Assembly (NCBI GenBank): GCA_022496805.1
Contig: CM040087.1
Location: 35,116,253 to 35,180,252, forward strand
Reading direction: 5' to 3'
Source: Pohlia nutans
Lineage: Eukaryota > Streptophyta > Bryopsida > Bryales > Mniaceae
Length of the DNA: 64,000 bases
Part shown: piece after piece, positions 10,229-22,780 of the stretch
Position numbering within the stretch: position 1 is the first letter of the stretch
Layout: the number at the start of each line of letters is the position of its first letter
Made by a program: the position numbers and the translations under genes
Notes under the pieces: model-generated
Told to the model about the DNA's origin: nothing
What the model saw: the letters and a program-made list of their open reading frames with translations, nothing else
Databases searched by the model: none

Positions 10229-13200
10229 TTATCGTCTTCGCGGCGGCGGTTCACTGGAAGCCGCGAAGGCGACACATTGAACGGCCGCAATGGGAGACCC
10301 GGTGTGGAGGAGAGAGTAGGGTGAGTCGGGATGGGCGTAGAGGCAATCCACAATGCGTAGCCAATCCGAGAAGGGTAGCTGCGTGGAGTACTGGAGGGAG
10401 ACACATTCTCGGCCCCGTTTCCACAGATAGTAACTGCGCCAAAACTCCAGCAGTGCACGAAACGTCCGCGGCACGCGCATGTCGCCTGCCCTCAGCGTTT
10501 GCAGATATCCCTGCAGCTCGCCGTTCTTCTCCGCCAAAATGAAGAATACGAGCGCTGTGTTCAACACACATATATTGTCCTGCCAATCATCCCATGATAC
10601 CATGTTACCGTTTACCCTCCATACAATGACACTCCATAATATGACAACATTATTGTTTCAAAGAATGTACCACAGTTGGGCGTGTATCTAATATAAATAA
10701 GTAATAATAAACGAATGTTCATCTAGAAGTACAATAAACTATAGAACATTGTTTAGGCTGGTTTCATTTCATGCAGAAGATGCCGTACATGTCCACCACT
10801 GGAATACACATGTGACAAGTCATTTCTGTGACCAATCCCATGAAGTTAGGGCTTCCCAAACATGTCATAGTAGAAAGGGACAAGTGTATTACAAGGCATA
10901 AGCTTCCCACATCTTCTCTAGGCTGACATAAGGTGATATGTACACTTAAAAGTGTCTAAATAAACAATTTAGAATGGTCCCTATTATTATTACTAGATCT
11001 ATTTGGCCATTGAAGTTGATGCTAACACATCTCAGTACATAGTTTTATGAATAAACTATAAATTTCCAAAGTGTAGATTATAGATACACCTCAACTTGAC
11101 CTTAGACTCTCATGTTCAGGTCATGTACATTTTAGGCAAGAATCTATGAAGGTTGCTTTTGGGTGAGAAGGTTGCTAATAGATAAGGGTTGCAATTGTGT
11201 TAAGTTATCTTAAGACAATTGCAAATAAAGTGTTGTTGATTCCCCAAGCACTAATAAGAAATAACCACTCTGTTTCTGGTCCTCCTTTGCCGTAAGATGC
11301 CAAATTCTTCATTAAAATTTGTCATTTTCCTTACCCATTGCCATATATTATTTCTATTTTATTTTAGTTTTAAAATTAGTCCTAAACTACCTCATATTAG
11401 GAGCGATTTGCCTTTAAGTTTTCCTTAAAGTTCACCTTGAAGTTTTTGCCATCCACTTCGTTAAAGATTGCCTTAAAGCATCCCCACCGCGTGGTTCTGG
11501 AAAAGAAGAAGTTCATTTGTTTTCCAAGAAAAACCTTTGCACATGAGTGTTGTAAGGGAAAAAAAATTCTAGGAGTGGCCCCCAAATCCGTCAAACTTGG
11601 TTGGTTTTCCAAGGTTCAAACTTTCTATCCGCATTGCTCTTCTTACTACGATTTTTCACTTCTTGCACCTGATTTTCACCTCAGTTTCATCGCTTTCGAG
11701 ATACAAATACAAGAATCACGGTGGTGATGCTCTAATATAACATGAGAGGTGATTTTCTTTGAGTGTACATAGCAAGGTTTAGGTTCAGATTATCATATGC
11801 GGACAAGGTGAGGGTTTAATTTCACCTGGTTGATGTCACTGAGTGGCACTGCGCACATGAGGTCTCGCAGCAAGTGATGTGTGTTATGGGAGACAAATGC
11901 GGTGATCATGCAAAGCTCGTCTTCCTCTTTTTCCCGGAAACTCGGTGTGCTCCCAAGTTTGGAATTGTCACTGCTCATGGTTGCATGCCATTCTGACTTA
12001 GAGCACATAAATGGGGAAGTAGAGGTTGTAGCACCCGTTTGTTGCGACCTCTTGAAGTGGTCCAAAGACAGCACTACAGATCGCACAAAAACGTTTGAAT
12101 CCACCAGATTTGCCACCAAGACCTGCGTGAAGATCGTTCACCAAACGGACAAAGTGTCAGAGTTTCTCCTTTTTAATAACTATTATAGAGTGCACTTTGA
12201 TGAACATACAAAATGCATGCGGTGTTCTCCCTATCAATTTATGCACAATCAAGCTCTTAGAACTGCCCATTGGGGATCACAAACTCATGCAAAATTTTCA
12301 CATTTTCTCAGCTGAGCCAACATTTGTTAGATGAGGGCAGTACCTCAACAAATTGGTCAAATTTGTCACCAGCCAATAACCTATTCAGTTCTCGAAATAG
12401 GGTTCGGTTGAACTTAATAAGCTCTCCGAGAAGATCAAAATTAATCTGCATGCCATCTCCAGAAAAGCATACATGTTCAGGATTTCAAAATGCATTTTAA
12501 CCCCTAAACATCTAAATGTGCCGTGGCGGCCGGTAGAATACGGTGTATTTTGGTTGTATTTGGAATGGATCCATACCTTTAATGGGTTTGAGTTCACAAG
12601 AGAAGTTTAAATTTAGATCAATGCAGTTCTAGTGAGCTATTAAGATCCCAATTTAGAGTTTTTTGTTGGTAGCAAATCTCAATTATACGACAATGTATAT
12701 ACTATCCCCATGGAACATTTAGCCCCTAAACATACCAACCCTTTGAACAGAAGTAGATCCTAACCTCAAAAGTAGATATTAGCATGGCTCAGATGTACAT
12801 GAGGTGCACATGACAGGACCATTGCAAGTCTAAAATCTACCCAACAAATTTAACATACTTGTAGTTGGAGGCCTCTCCAATATTATCAACAGCTCCCCAT
12901 CACAAGAGATTTATTGTGATTGGTAGAGAATTTAATAGGCTTACAAAGATGACTTGGATGAAAGTCGTCCGAGGTTGTATGAAAAAGTTGCAAGGTTTTG
13001 AATCTATTTGTGATCCAGTTTCTCGACTCTGGGACGTTTAGGGGTTAAAGGTTAAAGTAAGCCACAGTATTTGTGCCACCATGTACTGATGGTGTACATA
13101 TCAAATTTTCAAAAGTGATCGTAATGAAAAGAGACAGCAAAACCCCATTTATTCAGAAGGCAGGGTCTACAAACCTGTAATAAAGGGGCACATCGAAATC

Positions 13201-16200
13201 CTCCCTTCAAAATCTCATTTACCAAATGCTCCATCAAGCCTGTTGATGCAACAAATTCCTGTGGACCTCCAAAACTTGGTCAGTCCCCAATCCATGTATA
13301 GTGTTTTATAAAACACTAATTGATCACGATGAGAGTCAAAAACAAAGAATGCATCACATGAGGAGAAATCAGGTCTTATTTCAATCAGGGGAGTCCACCC
13401 AACTGGGCTCCAATTGCTGCTAATAACCAATTCAACGTCTACTAATGAGTGTCCCTATGACTCCTCATGCACCAAGGATTATACACCTATGTCCCCACGA
13501 TTGCACATCAAAATCAATTAAGAGCAGTAATAAGAACCGGCAACAAACTCCATGTTCTTATGATTGCTCACCAAAATCAATTTTGAGCAATAGGAGGAAC
13601 AATGAAATTAAAATACCATTTTTACCCACGTGCAAAAGGAGGAAAATTTTCACATTACATGCACTTTCAAAAGTAACATTTTGTCAAATAGAAGTAGAAG
13701 TTAAAAACTTAATTTTTGAGATTGTGGTGAAGTTTGTTTGGAAAAAACTGTTTGTTTCAATATGAAATAGCAACATTATTATAAATAATTGTGAGCAATA
13801 ATAGGGATAACTACCCTACTGAACAACTATTGGAAAATAAAAACTAAACTTTGGAAAAGTCCCACACCTGATCCTTGTTATCTGCACCATGTAAAAAGGC
13901 TTCCACACAAGAGGCTAGCCAAAATCTGCCAAACAAACTCACTTGTGTAAGAGAAAGTAACATGATTATCCAAGAAGCCTAAATCGGACCTCATTTCTTT
14001 TCTTTTCTTTAAACATTTTTGAGTAGGTCCTATGTGGACTTCCTTTAGTTCAAATTTATTTATTTTTTAACCAACGTATGCAGTGATTCCCATGGTATAA
14101 TTAAAATCTGGTCATATAAAAATTATATTTTATGATGATTGATTGAATTTCTCATTTTAAAACCATGAGTCCTTGGTCCTTTAGAAAGGTGTACCTATAA
14201 AGGGAATCAGCCGGTTCATTGATTAAAACCTTCAATATTTTCACAATAAGGCCTTCTGACTCCTTCTTTTCAGCATTCTTGTTCCAAATAAAACTTCCAT
14301 CCTGTAACAACAAAAGAGTGAGCATACAAAGACACGATCTTGTTCAAGTAACCGCACTGTACGTATATACCCATGTAAAAAATAATACATATTTTTCATG
14401 TACCTTGGAGCTCTTTGGCTGCAACAAGAGCTGCTTGTTTGCACGGTTGCAGCTATCACGGTCACAGAAATTGTGAATGAGTCTCAAGTACTGGATTTTG
14501 AGGGCCTGCACATGAATTCAAGCTTGAGGATCATATTAAACAACATGCCAAAATACCAGATTCATCTTGCGAAAAGAGGTAGCACTTCCAAACACGTGAA
14601 TCACACAATAAACTTTTACTTTTGACATACAGCTTTTATACTTATTTCTCCTTCTTTAGAGAAGTGAAGGAAATGTGAATTTGAGGTAAGCAGTATATTC
14701 CCTAAAGGACCTAGAGGTTGATATTGGGCTTCATTTGTGTGTTTTCTTTAAGAGTTTTGAGTATTTCATATCAGAGACCCTTTTTTTTCAATTTTTTTTT
14801 TTAATGCTTTTCACTGATATAGAATTTGCATTACATGCAAATCTGTCACTTTATAGGTATCTATTCTTTATCCTGTGTGACCAAAAGCACTCACCAACTC
14901 TGGAATGGCTTAATATGAAGGAGGCTCACCGACTTGGGGTTGCAAGCACAGCCATATCCATGAACACTCTGGGTATTCACATGGGGTTGGGTAACCATCC
15001 AGTCTAGTTTGTCGAACATGTCATTCAGGACACCCACCAGCCCCAGCTCCGCGAGATGATTCTGCACCTGTAACCATAGTCATGCACCTCGGGTTTCAGA
15101 GCAATGGCCTGATATGGGTACCGGTAAGACGCGTCTCACTATGTGTGACTTATGCCTAACTCATTTTATGTGCACATGCTAGATATTCCATCTTTAACAC
15201 CATGTATATAGCTGCAGACACCATCTCATTTTTGTAATTTTCCAATGTTCTTTTCTTAACAAAAAAGGATCACACTATTTTGGAGGGGTACCCGTATCAC
15301 CCTTCACACTCTTCCAGGAAAGTCCAGTCCTAGTCCTGTTGCACTTATTGCATTTCAAGTAAATTTCTAGATTTTCAACATTAAAAAGTAGTAGTATCAT
15401 TCTGTGAAGAATAAGTTTAGAACATGGAAACGTAGGTAACTGACCTGTTCCCTCTTCTTTCCACCACACAAAGCACATAAGACAAACAGAACCTCCACAT
15501 GATGCTGCATAACAACAAAACCAGCTGTCAGCACATGTATTTCTTTTTAGCGGTTTTGAGTAGGTCCTATGTGCACTTCCTTTTGTCCAAAATTATATGT
15601 TTTTTTGTCAACACTGTATGCAATGATATAAAATTTGGTCACATTTAAATTATATTTTCCACAATACAATTGACTAAATTTGTCATTTTGAAATCATGAA
15701 TCCTAAATTTGGGGACAATTTAAAAGCACTTTATGGGATGGTTTCAAAGCAAGTCTACAGAGCATGAATGAGTGCGAGGACGGAATAGGGTGTTTCTTAC
15801 AGAGAGCAGAAGAGCAGTGGTTGGGGAAGTGCGATCCAGAAAGAGGTTCCAATCCAGCAAATCCTCAGAGTCCATGAGAGTCAGCCCTCCTGGTGGATGG
15901 AGCATTCCAGCCAGGAACGTCGTGTTCTCAACAGGAACACCTTCTGTCAACTCAACCTACAAGAGCATTCCCATAGATGGTTACTATACCTCAAATCTCT
16001 TTCTAAAAATTGAGGTCTCGATTTCACTTCAGAAGACTTTGCCACACCAAAATCCCACTCTTGAGACACTAGAAATAACCAAAACTTGAGTGGTCCCTTG
16101 AAGTTAAAGGATGTTATTGATCATTGAGAAGCAATCATCAAGAAAGCAAAATCAACCAACAATCCTTATAGAAATACATTTGGACAGGTACTACAGTTTC

Positions 16201-16236
16201 AGACTATTTAGCTTCCACAGTGGACTTTTATTTATT

Positions 16237-16280
<44 letters not shown>

Positions 16281-19200
16281 CCTCTATCCAGAAGTAATTG
16301 TCCTAATCTTTGACATTTTTTCTTTTGCAATATTTATCTTATGTTTTATACTTCCAACATGAGTCCAGTCTATTTCAAACAAGGCAAACAATGAGAGTGA
16401 CACAAAAACTACATATTGCTATCAAAGGGTTAGAAGTTACGACTTTTTCCTTACCTCACGACTGAAAGACACTTTGTCAAATGTGAGGAGCTGCACCAAG
16501 CGTGCAAGGATGTCCGGAATGAGCAAGATGGCATCGTGGTTGTGGTCAGCCACTGTCCATTCCTCAGGCTCCTCAGGCCTTGGCTTTTGCGCGTTCTCTG
16601 CACTCCAACCCTGCTCCATCCATGGATTTCCTGCCTTGAAACCGACCACAACAGAAACAAATGCAGATCTGGTTTCAAAATTTGAAACTTAACAAGACCA
16701 AGAAGCAAATTGTTTTAACCGGGCAATGGTTTGATATGGGTACCTCTCTTGAAATAGTATGATTTTGATGAATGTCCTTTTTATAAGGAAAAAATATTGA
16801 AAAATTACAAAAATTAGATGGTGTTGTAGATGACATGGCTGGAGTTGCATACATGGTGTTAAAAACAAAATTTTGGTACACATAAAATGAGTTACATATA
16901 GTCACACATAAGGTTACGCGTAACTGGGGTACCTAAATCAAACCATTACCCAACCTCATGTTTGTTAAATTGGGGCATTTGATTTTACCTAAAGTTTTTG
17001 GCAGGCAGCTAGAATCATAACAACATGCTACAAAACCCTTGTTGAGTAAGTACCATTTGAAAAGAAATCCCTAACACATTGGTTTGAACAGGCGAGAGCT
17101 CCTCAAACAAATAAATAAATAAGTTATTGTTTTTGCATATGAGAGTATGGACTAGGTAATGGGTGGGAAGCCCCTGGTTATGGAAAATAACAGTTAGGAA
17201 TGTGACCATAGGTAGGTAGAAACTCAGGAATGCTTTCTTTAATAATTCAACTTCCTTATGAGTCCCATGATCATGTTCAGCAAAAAAATTGGACCAGACT
17301 ATTTTGGTGTCATTTTGACACCAAAGACTGCATACGAGCTGCATACAGGTCATTTTAGTGTCATTTTATCCATACTAGATTGGTATGGAGGTTGGCACCA
17401 AGTTATGTTAATTGCATTTCAATGCACCATCATGGCACCATGATCACATGCCTTGAAGTTCCTGATGAGTTCCTCTCTGAAAGAGTTTGGAAAGAAGGTT
17501 GTACCTCGGGTTCAAAGGTGACCATGGCAAGCACGCGGCAAAAGGAGGCCAGCTGCTGAGATGAGAAACTGCACACCAGATTGGCAAAGTCGGGAATGTC
17601 CTGCACTCGAAGCGTGTCTTCTCGAGCTGCCAACACATCTTCCGCAAGACCCACAGCTGCACAACACAACCAGCGCTTCAGATTATCAGCCTCTAGCTCT
17701 CTTCTTCAACATCTAATTGAAGCATCAGCTAAACCCACACAAAAAATCCCGGAGAAGAAGAAGATTCATGAATGAATGAAGAGTCTATTGTTAGAGGTGG
17801 TTTTAGGTCCAACTTCCATGGGTGAAGTTTCTCTGTTTTCTTTACTAAAAGAAAAATTTTAAGGACTTCAAAATTTGCTTTTAGTAAAGAAATTTTTTAG
17901 TGAATGGGGACCAAGTTCCACATTCAAAGTGACTTTTTGAGAAAAAAGTGCAGGAGAAGTTGTCATGAATTATAGAAGGTTCAACTTCATGGCAACTTCT
18001 CCCTGACCAATCAAACATGTTCATGTTTCACCTCACTTCAACTTAACCAATCAAATTTGTTCATGTTCAAGTCCATGGAAGTGTGCACCGACCACTTCAT
18101 GGCCAGGTATGAGACACATTGTAATATTATTTTTCCCCTCCTCTTCCCTACTTCCACGGAATTTTTTGTGAGAAAAATTCTCACTTGTGGCTCCCCTCTT
18201 GATAAATATTCTCAACTATGATCCTTCCTTCTTTGATTGAAAATTTACAAGTTTGGATAGTGCCTCCCACCATTCAACTAAACCTAGTTCCAACCCAAAC
18301 CTATATGCAACCCTCGATTGTGTTGAGTTTGGTTGAAAACACTCAACCCAACTCTTTACGCGACTCCCCCACATCAGCCAAAGGTACATTGATGCCTCCT
18401 TTTCAGAAGTAGACTCTATGACACAGATTCGTGTCCACAAAGTGCGTAACCAATGGCCCATGGTTAATATCTGATAGTACAGGTAACCAATATTCAGTAG
18501 CCAGGAGCTAATGTCCCATGGTTAGTATCTGATAATTACTAGCTGTGTAACACTCGTGTGGTCAGGATTTTGAGGGGTTGATATCCAACAATTAGAAATT
18601 TTAAGGTGAGTTGTTAGTTAGAACAAAATATCCCTAATACAACCATAACCAGTTGTTGACTTTTCAACGCCAACGTGGCTCCATCCCATTGGCAACCCGT
18701 CACCATCGCCATCACAAGTTGCAACTCATAACCTTCTCTCCTTTCAACTTGCATCCTACGCCCTTGAATCATGAAGATCAAGGGTTGTGATTGAAAAGCA
18801 AAAAACCAGTTATGTACGATGACCTACTCGCCGCTACCGCGGCTTGTCGGTTATTTAACACAAAGTGCTACCCATTTCATCTCAAAAGTGTACTGAATAT
18901 TGTCAAAATCTGAGAAAATAGCAGTCCATGAGTGGAAATGCACTTACACTACAAGCTAACCCATCATTTCTCAGTCCGAGAAAATGTTTACCGCTTGTCT
19001 TGTGTGGCATTCCACACTCACCTCCAGCGACAAATTTAGAAGTGGCGCGGTTTCACTCAAAAAGCAAACAAGAAACGACGCCCCCTCTCTTCAGGAAGCG
19101 ACAAATTTAGAAGTGGCGCGGTTTCACTCAAAAAGCAAACAAGAGACGACGTCCCCTCTCTTCAGGAAGCGTTACAAAATGCAGGGATGCGTCATCACTG

Positions 19201-20790
19201 TACGATCCTCCAGCCTCAAATTGCAAAAGAGTCCTAAAGATCCTCCAGCCTCAAATTGCAAAAGAGTCCTAAAGAGAAAATTCAAAACCAGTGCACAGGG
19301 AACCTTGACCGATTCACTGCCAAGTAAATATTACTGCCAAACTGCAGATTATAGCAAGTGGTTATTCAATTTAGCAAGTGTCACTAAGAATTCACCATCA
19401 TTCTTGAACCATTTACTGTCAGGTGAATGTGTCATTTACTGTCAGGTGAATGTGTCAAGGTGCCCTGTGGTGTGGTGAGGAGTACTGACCTTGATCAAAG
19501 GTGACAGGATAGTGCATGAAATCGAACAACCGGATGAAGAAGTCACCATTGGCAGCCAAACCCTCGGCGAAGAAGGGAACCGTGACGCACAGCTTGTGCA
19601 ACAAACTGAGGCACTCTTTGCGAACAGACAGCACTTTCGAAGACCCGGACGGCTTCTCCACGCCGTCCTCGCTCGCAAACGGGTACAACAGCGCCCGCAG
19701 CAGCAGAATGTCGCCCCCGAACACCACGAACGCCTCCCGGTTCGCCCCCGTGTGCTGCTGCACCTCACTGTTGCTGGTGCTAGTCCAGCGATTGCTTTTC
19801 TCAGTTTCTCAAGCCCGGAGTCCCATTGCCGATTTGAAAATCGAAATTTGAAAAATAGATAGCATTCTTTTCGGAGACTTTCTTGGCTATATTACATAAC
19901 CAATGATCGATAGATCAAGAGTCTATGACTCCAAGTTAGTTAGAACATCAAAGTAATAGTTTAGTTAGTCTGTACATATTTTAAGTATGTAGACAGACGG
20001 TACTAGGACTATAAGTGTGGCTTGGTGGATGAAGGAGATACAATTGTCTATTGGACAAGATGTCACTTCTATGCACACGGAGCTTAAAGTGAATTTCCTG
20101 TGTGTTTCCGTGTGTATTCCCTGTGTAAAGAAACACACATGGAATTTGTAAAGAGTCCACAGGAGAGAACTGAGACACATAGGGAATATTGAGACATGCA
20201 CAGGGAAAAACTGAGTGTTTCCTGTGTCTCTCAGTTTCCCTGTGTGTCTCAGTTTTCCCCTCTGCGATTGTGCGACTCTTTACAAATTCCCTGTGTATAT
20301 AGGGAAACTTCACAGGGAATCCACTTTAAACTTCCTGTGATGGTCGGGTGGCAAGTCACATAATAAACATTGTTTGCCTTTTGTGCACATTATCTTTCTT
20401 AATTTAAACTGGTAAGGGAAGATTATGGCAACATAGCAAGCCCATGCCATTTTTCAAAAAGAAAGTTGGAGATCTACAGCCACAAAAAAAACATAGTTAC
20501 CTGGAAGTACTCCACTCGCACAGCAGGTGCTGCAGACCCGCCAGGGCCCTCTGGCACGCCTCGACGTGGTTGCTCACCAGGCCCGCCTCCAAGTTTAGGC
20601 ACAGAGTCGCCAATTGTAACGCGGCGCTAGTACTGCCAGATCGGCTGTACACCCCCCTGGGCACCTGCCGGATGGACTTCACCCCTCGCCCTGTAATCTG
20701 CGACCCCATGACCGCCTTCACCACCGGCATCGCCGCATCCCCGTGCTTGCTACGTAGGCCATAGCTGTGATACTTCACTGATGGCCCCAT
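10229..20790 (-). CDS. TRPC4AP: TRPC4AP/TRUSS homologue, CUL4-DDB1 ubiquitin-ligase receptor
   Basis: In animals this protein is a substrate receptor of CUL4-DDB1 ligases that reads C-terminal degrons. Exons (high to low): 20790-20501, 19767-19490, 17656-17505, 16634-16455, 15956-15801, 15504-15445, 15067-14930, 14505-14404, 14301-14195, 13925-13868, 13258-13175, 12445-12344, 12122-11826, 10579-10229. All phases fit; 784 aa against 797 in human. Collinear matches to the human protein as I recall it include VVFGGDILLLRALLYPF, SFSSQQLASFCRVLAM, VEVLFVLCALCGGKKREQ, HGYGCACNPKSV, FWLASCVEAFLHGADNKDQ, FDLLGELIKFNRTLFRELNR, NLVDSNVFVRSVVLSLDHF and the final LLEFWRSYYLWKRG. The start is the ATG at 20790; the frame above it is open but lacks an earlier ATG. 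The C terminus is EPPPRRR. Intron 4 and exon 4 acceptor (TTTCAAG) is the least certain junction. Confidence 0.9.
12497..13048. mobile_element. TTAA-flanked element, apparently a dimer, in TRPC4AP intron 11
   Basis: TTAA CCCCTAAACATC begins at 12497 and GACGTTTAGGGG TTAA ends at 13048. The left part (12501-12721) is an inverted relative of the 207 bp element at 20943-21149, sharing CAATTATACGACAATGTAT against ATATGCTGTCGTATAGTTG. At 12721 it is cut at ACATTTAG and a second CCCCTAAACATACC terminus starts immediately. So two elements of the family are fused and share one pair of outer TTAA sites. Confidence 0.75.
13966..14184. mobile_element. TTAA-family MITE filling TRPC4AP intron 9
   Basis: Words shared with the copy at 57572-58143 (reverse) include CCAAGAAGCC, TTTTGAGTAGGTCC and the end CATGAGTCCTTGGTCCTTTAG. 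The element end begins about 10 nt inside the splice donor at 14194. It occupies roughly 80 percent of the 269 nt intron (14194-13926). Outer TTAA sites are lost. Confidence 0.75.
15530..15735. mobile_element. TTAA-family MITE filling TRPC4AP intron 5
   Basis: Same family and same orientation as the copy in intron 9: GTTTTGAGTAGGTCCTATGT, ATGCAATGATATAAAATTTG, CAATACAATTGACTAAATTT and a decayed CATGAATCCTAAATTTGGGG terminus. It makes up about two thirds of the 296 nt intron (15800-15505). Confidence 0.75.
16243..16279. repeat. TTA trinucleotide microsatellite
   Basis: About twelve TTA/ATT units in TRPC4AP intron 4. It is followed directly by CCCTCTATCCAGAAGTAATT, which resembles one Stowaway terminus without a partner. 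Confidence 0.9.
19027..19273. repeat. Two tandem duplications in TRPC4AP intron 2
   Basis: A 71 bp unit (19027-19097, 19098-19168) beginning GCGACAAATTTAGAAGTGGC is present twice, nearly identical. A 35 bp unit (19204-19238, 19239-19273) beginning GATCCTCCAGCCTCAAATTG is present twice, identical apart from the edges. Their near identity indicates recent slippage or unequal exchange. Confidence 0.9.
19294..19469. mobile_element. Short CACTA-like MITE, 176 bp, GTG target duplication
   Basis: The left end CACAGGGAACCTTGACCGAT matches the reverse complement of the right end, CACAGGGCACCTTGACACAT. The flanks are GTG (19291-19293) and GTG (19470-19472). CAC...GTG termini with a 3 bp duplication fit the CACTA superfamily. 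It ends about 20 nt inside the exon 2 splice donor of the TRPC4AP homologue. A second copy is at 59197-59347. Confidence 0.8.
20083..20330. repeat. Terminal-inverted-repeat element in TRPC4AP intron 1
   Basis: The left end CTTAAAGTGAATTTCCTGTG pairs with the reverse complement of the right end, TTTAAAGTGGATTCCCTGTG. The interior is rich in CTGTGT/ACACAG words and further inverted repeats (GTAAAGAGTC with GACTCTTTAC). It is a fold-back non-autonomous element; the target-site duplication was not resolved. Confidence 0.65.
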
Positions 20791-20942
20791 TTCAACTCGT
20801 CTAGCACTGCCCACGGATCGATATCGATCTCGATCTCACCCCGTTGGTATACACATTTGGACCAACAGCGATCGATCGATATCAGTTCCAGGTTCCACTG
20901 GCTCAAATTGTCGATCAAGTGAGAATCGGTAACGTGATCGAA

Positions 20943-21149
20943 TTAACCCCTAAACGTCCCATGCGGATAGTATATATGCTGTCGTATAGTTGGGATTTGC
21001 TACCAACAATAGATCACTAGAACCGCATCAATCTAAATTTCAACTTCTTTTTTGAATTCAAACTCGTTGAAGGTGTGGATTCATTCCAAATACAACCAAA
21101 ATACATATTACACTGACCGCAAAGCCATGTTCAGACGTTTAGGGGTTAA
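20943..21149. mobile_element. TTAA-flanked MITE, 207 bp, upstream of TRPC4AP
   Basis: TTAA CCCCTAAACGTCCCATG at the left and CATGTTCAGACGTTTAGGGG TTAA at the right: perfect TTAA on both sides and an imperfect terminal repeat of about 18 bp. It lies about 150 bp upstream of the TRPC4AP start codon, so it sits in the likely promoter. The termini are CCCC-type as in piggyBac; there is no coding capacity. Confidence 0.85.
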
Positions 21150-22780
21150 TCTCTGAACTAAGAACGTACGCGCCGTGAAACACAAGCAACAAGAGCTTAC
21201 ATTTTCGCACTGCCAGACACTGACTGACCGATATGAATCGATGATCGATCATGCAAGCCCTGGGGTGATCGAAACCTCTGAACTAACGATTAAGAAGAAC
21301 GCGCCGTGCGATACAAGTTACAATTTTCGCATTGAAACACACGTACTGACGCTCTTTCTAGCTAGCTCGATCTTTAGTAAAATCGATGATTGATCATGCA
21401 AGCTAGCTTAGTCCTGGCTGGGCTGGCCTGGCCATGGTCCTTGTGCTAGTCACGCAACATATATCGGTATTCCGGCATTCCTGTCAAAGATTCAGCTCCG
21501 GCCTATGGCTCGAAATCGCGGCACCCGAATCGCCGAGATTCTTCCTGGGCGGAGCTCCCGAGGTTGCCGGATTCCCCCTCCCATGCACGAGTGGGGATGG
21601 ATAGATGCGAGATTCTGTGAAAGGTAACTCACGACTGATGATTGATCTACGCTAAGCTAAGCAAGTAGCTTCGCATCAGCCCAATGTTTTTTCTGGCGAA
21701 TTTTTGCCATATATTAGAGTTATCCTTAAAGTCACCGTGTGTTTGAATAAGTTGCCGTGAATTTTGCTATAATGTATTGTTATTTGTGCACCCCAAATAG
21801 TTAAAAGGTAGGGAAAAGCTTGGTGGTCTCTCATTATTAGGTGTGTAAGAGCTTGGTGGTTTTCAAACTCATGGAAAACTAGTTTAGCCGTCAAGAAAGA
21901 CGGCTAAACTAGTTTCCCTTGAGTTTAGGGGCGAATTGAGGGCTGGCCTGAACTCTTTAAATTTCAACCAATAGGATCACTTGATTCTTTCAAATCCAGT
22001 CAAAGGGCCTTACACTAGGGCTAGGTCCAAAGCAGCAACTTTTCCTACGTGGCATTCTATGTGGCATGATATGGGCGCTAAATCTTTGAACCGATTTGAT
22101 GAAATTGGGAGAAGGTTTATCATGACCCGAACCCCAAACTTGGGCCGGATTGAATCGGGCTAGCCTTCCATCCAACCCCAACTTGTGTATAAATGAAAGT
22201 GCCTTGTGTGGATGGACACATATACATATGGATGATTCTATCCATTCTTTTCCTACGTCCCAAGGAGCATGTCGCTGTATCAACGGAAAAAGCAAAAATA
22301 AATCAAAATGGGCTGCTAAAGTTAGCATCATGTGTGAGAAAATGATGAGATTCCGTCCGAAATAGAAGACAGTGGAGGGGATGAGGAATTGAGGATCGGA
22401 GTGGAGGAAGTTAGAGCTGTCTGCACATCGATGTGGCTCCTGAATCGCAGGAATCAATCCGGTGTTTGTGTGAGTGAGTGACCCGGTATTTTGATTAATG
22501 GGCAATTAAGGACGGATATCCTTTGGTTGATATTTATAGTAAGGGTGAAGATCCACAGTCGCCTTGACCCTGACCCTTCACTCACATAACGCTCTCTTTA
22601 ATTTGGCCTTTGCTGCCTGGGCCCAGCTTTCCAGGGTTCATCTGCACTCTGGAACTCCTTCCACTACAGTGCCAGTGGTGTCGGAGCAGTTACAGCATCT
22701 CCACCAGCAACTCTGAATTGCACTCTGAACTCTTCATTGATGTTTTTCTTTTTTTTTCTTTTTTTTAAAAGCTTTTTTCA
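21150..22780. other. Intergenic DNA with one hairpin, no gene
   Basis: No frame with recognisable protein. A 171-codon open stretch on the minus strand (22505-21990) has no ATG at its start, no domain and no splice context. GC-rich patches with GATCGATC words precede 21650. Confidence 0.5.
21865..21926. repeat. Perfect 17 bp stem hairpin with extended arms
   Basis: AAACTAGTTTAGCCGTC (21876-21892), a 6 nt loop AAGAAA, then GACGGCTAAACTAGTTT (21899-21915). The pairing resumes outward with GG/CC and AAACTC with GAGTTT. The stem itself contains the palindrome AAACTAGTTT. It could be the core of a fold-back element or a small-RNA precursor. Confidence 0.7.

Noticed and set aside
16280..16400. Stowaway-like start CCCTCTATCCAGAAGTAATT
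   Set aside because: No matching inverted end could be found within a few hundred bases, so an element could not be supported.
21990..22505. 171-codon open frame on the minus strand
   Set aside because: It begins without ATG, has no domain or splice context and is interspersed with low-complexity residues.
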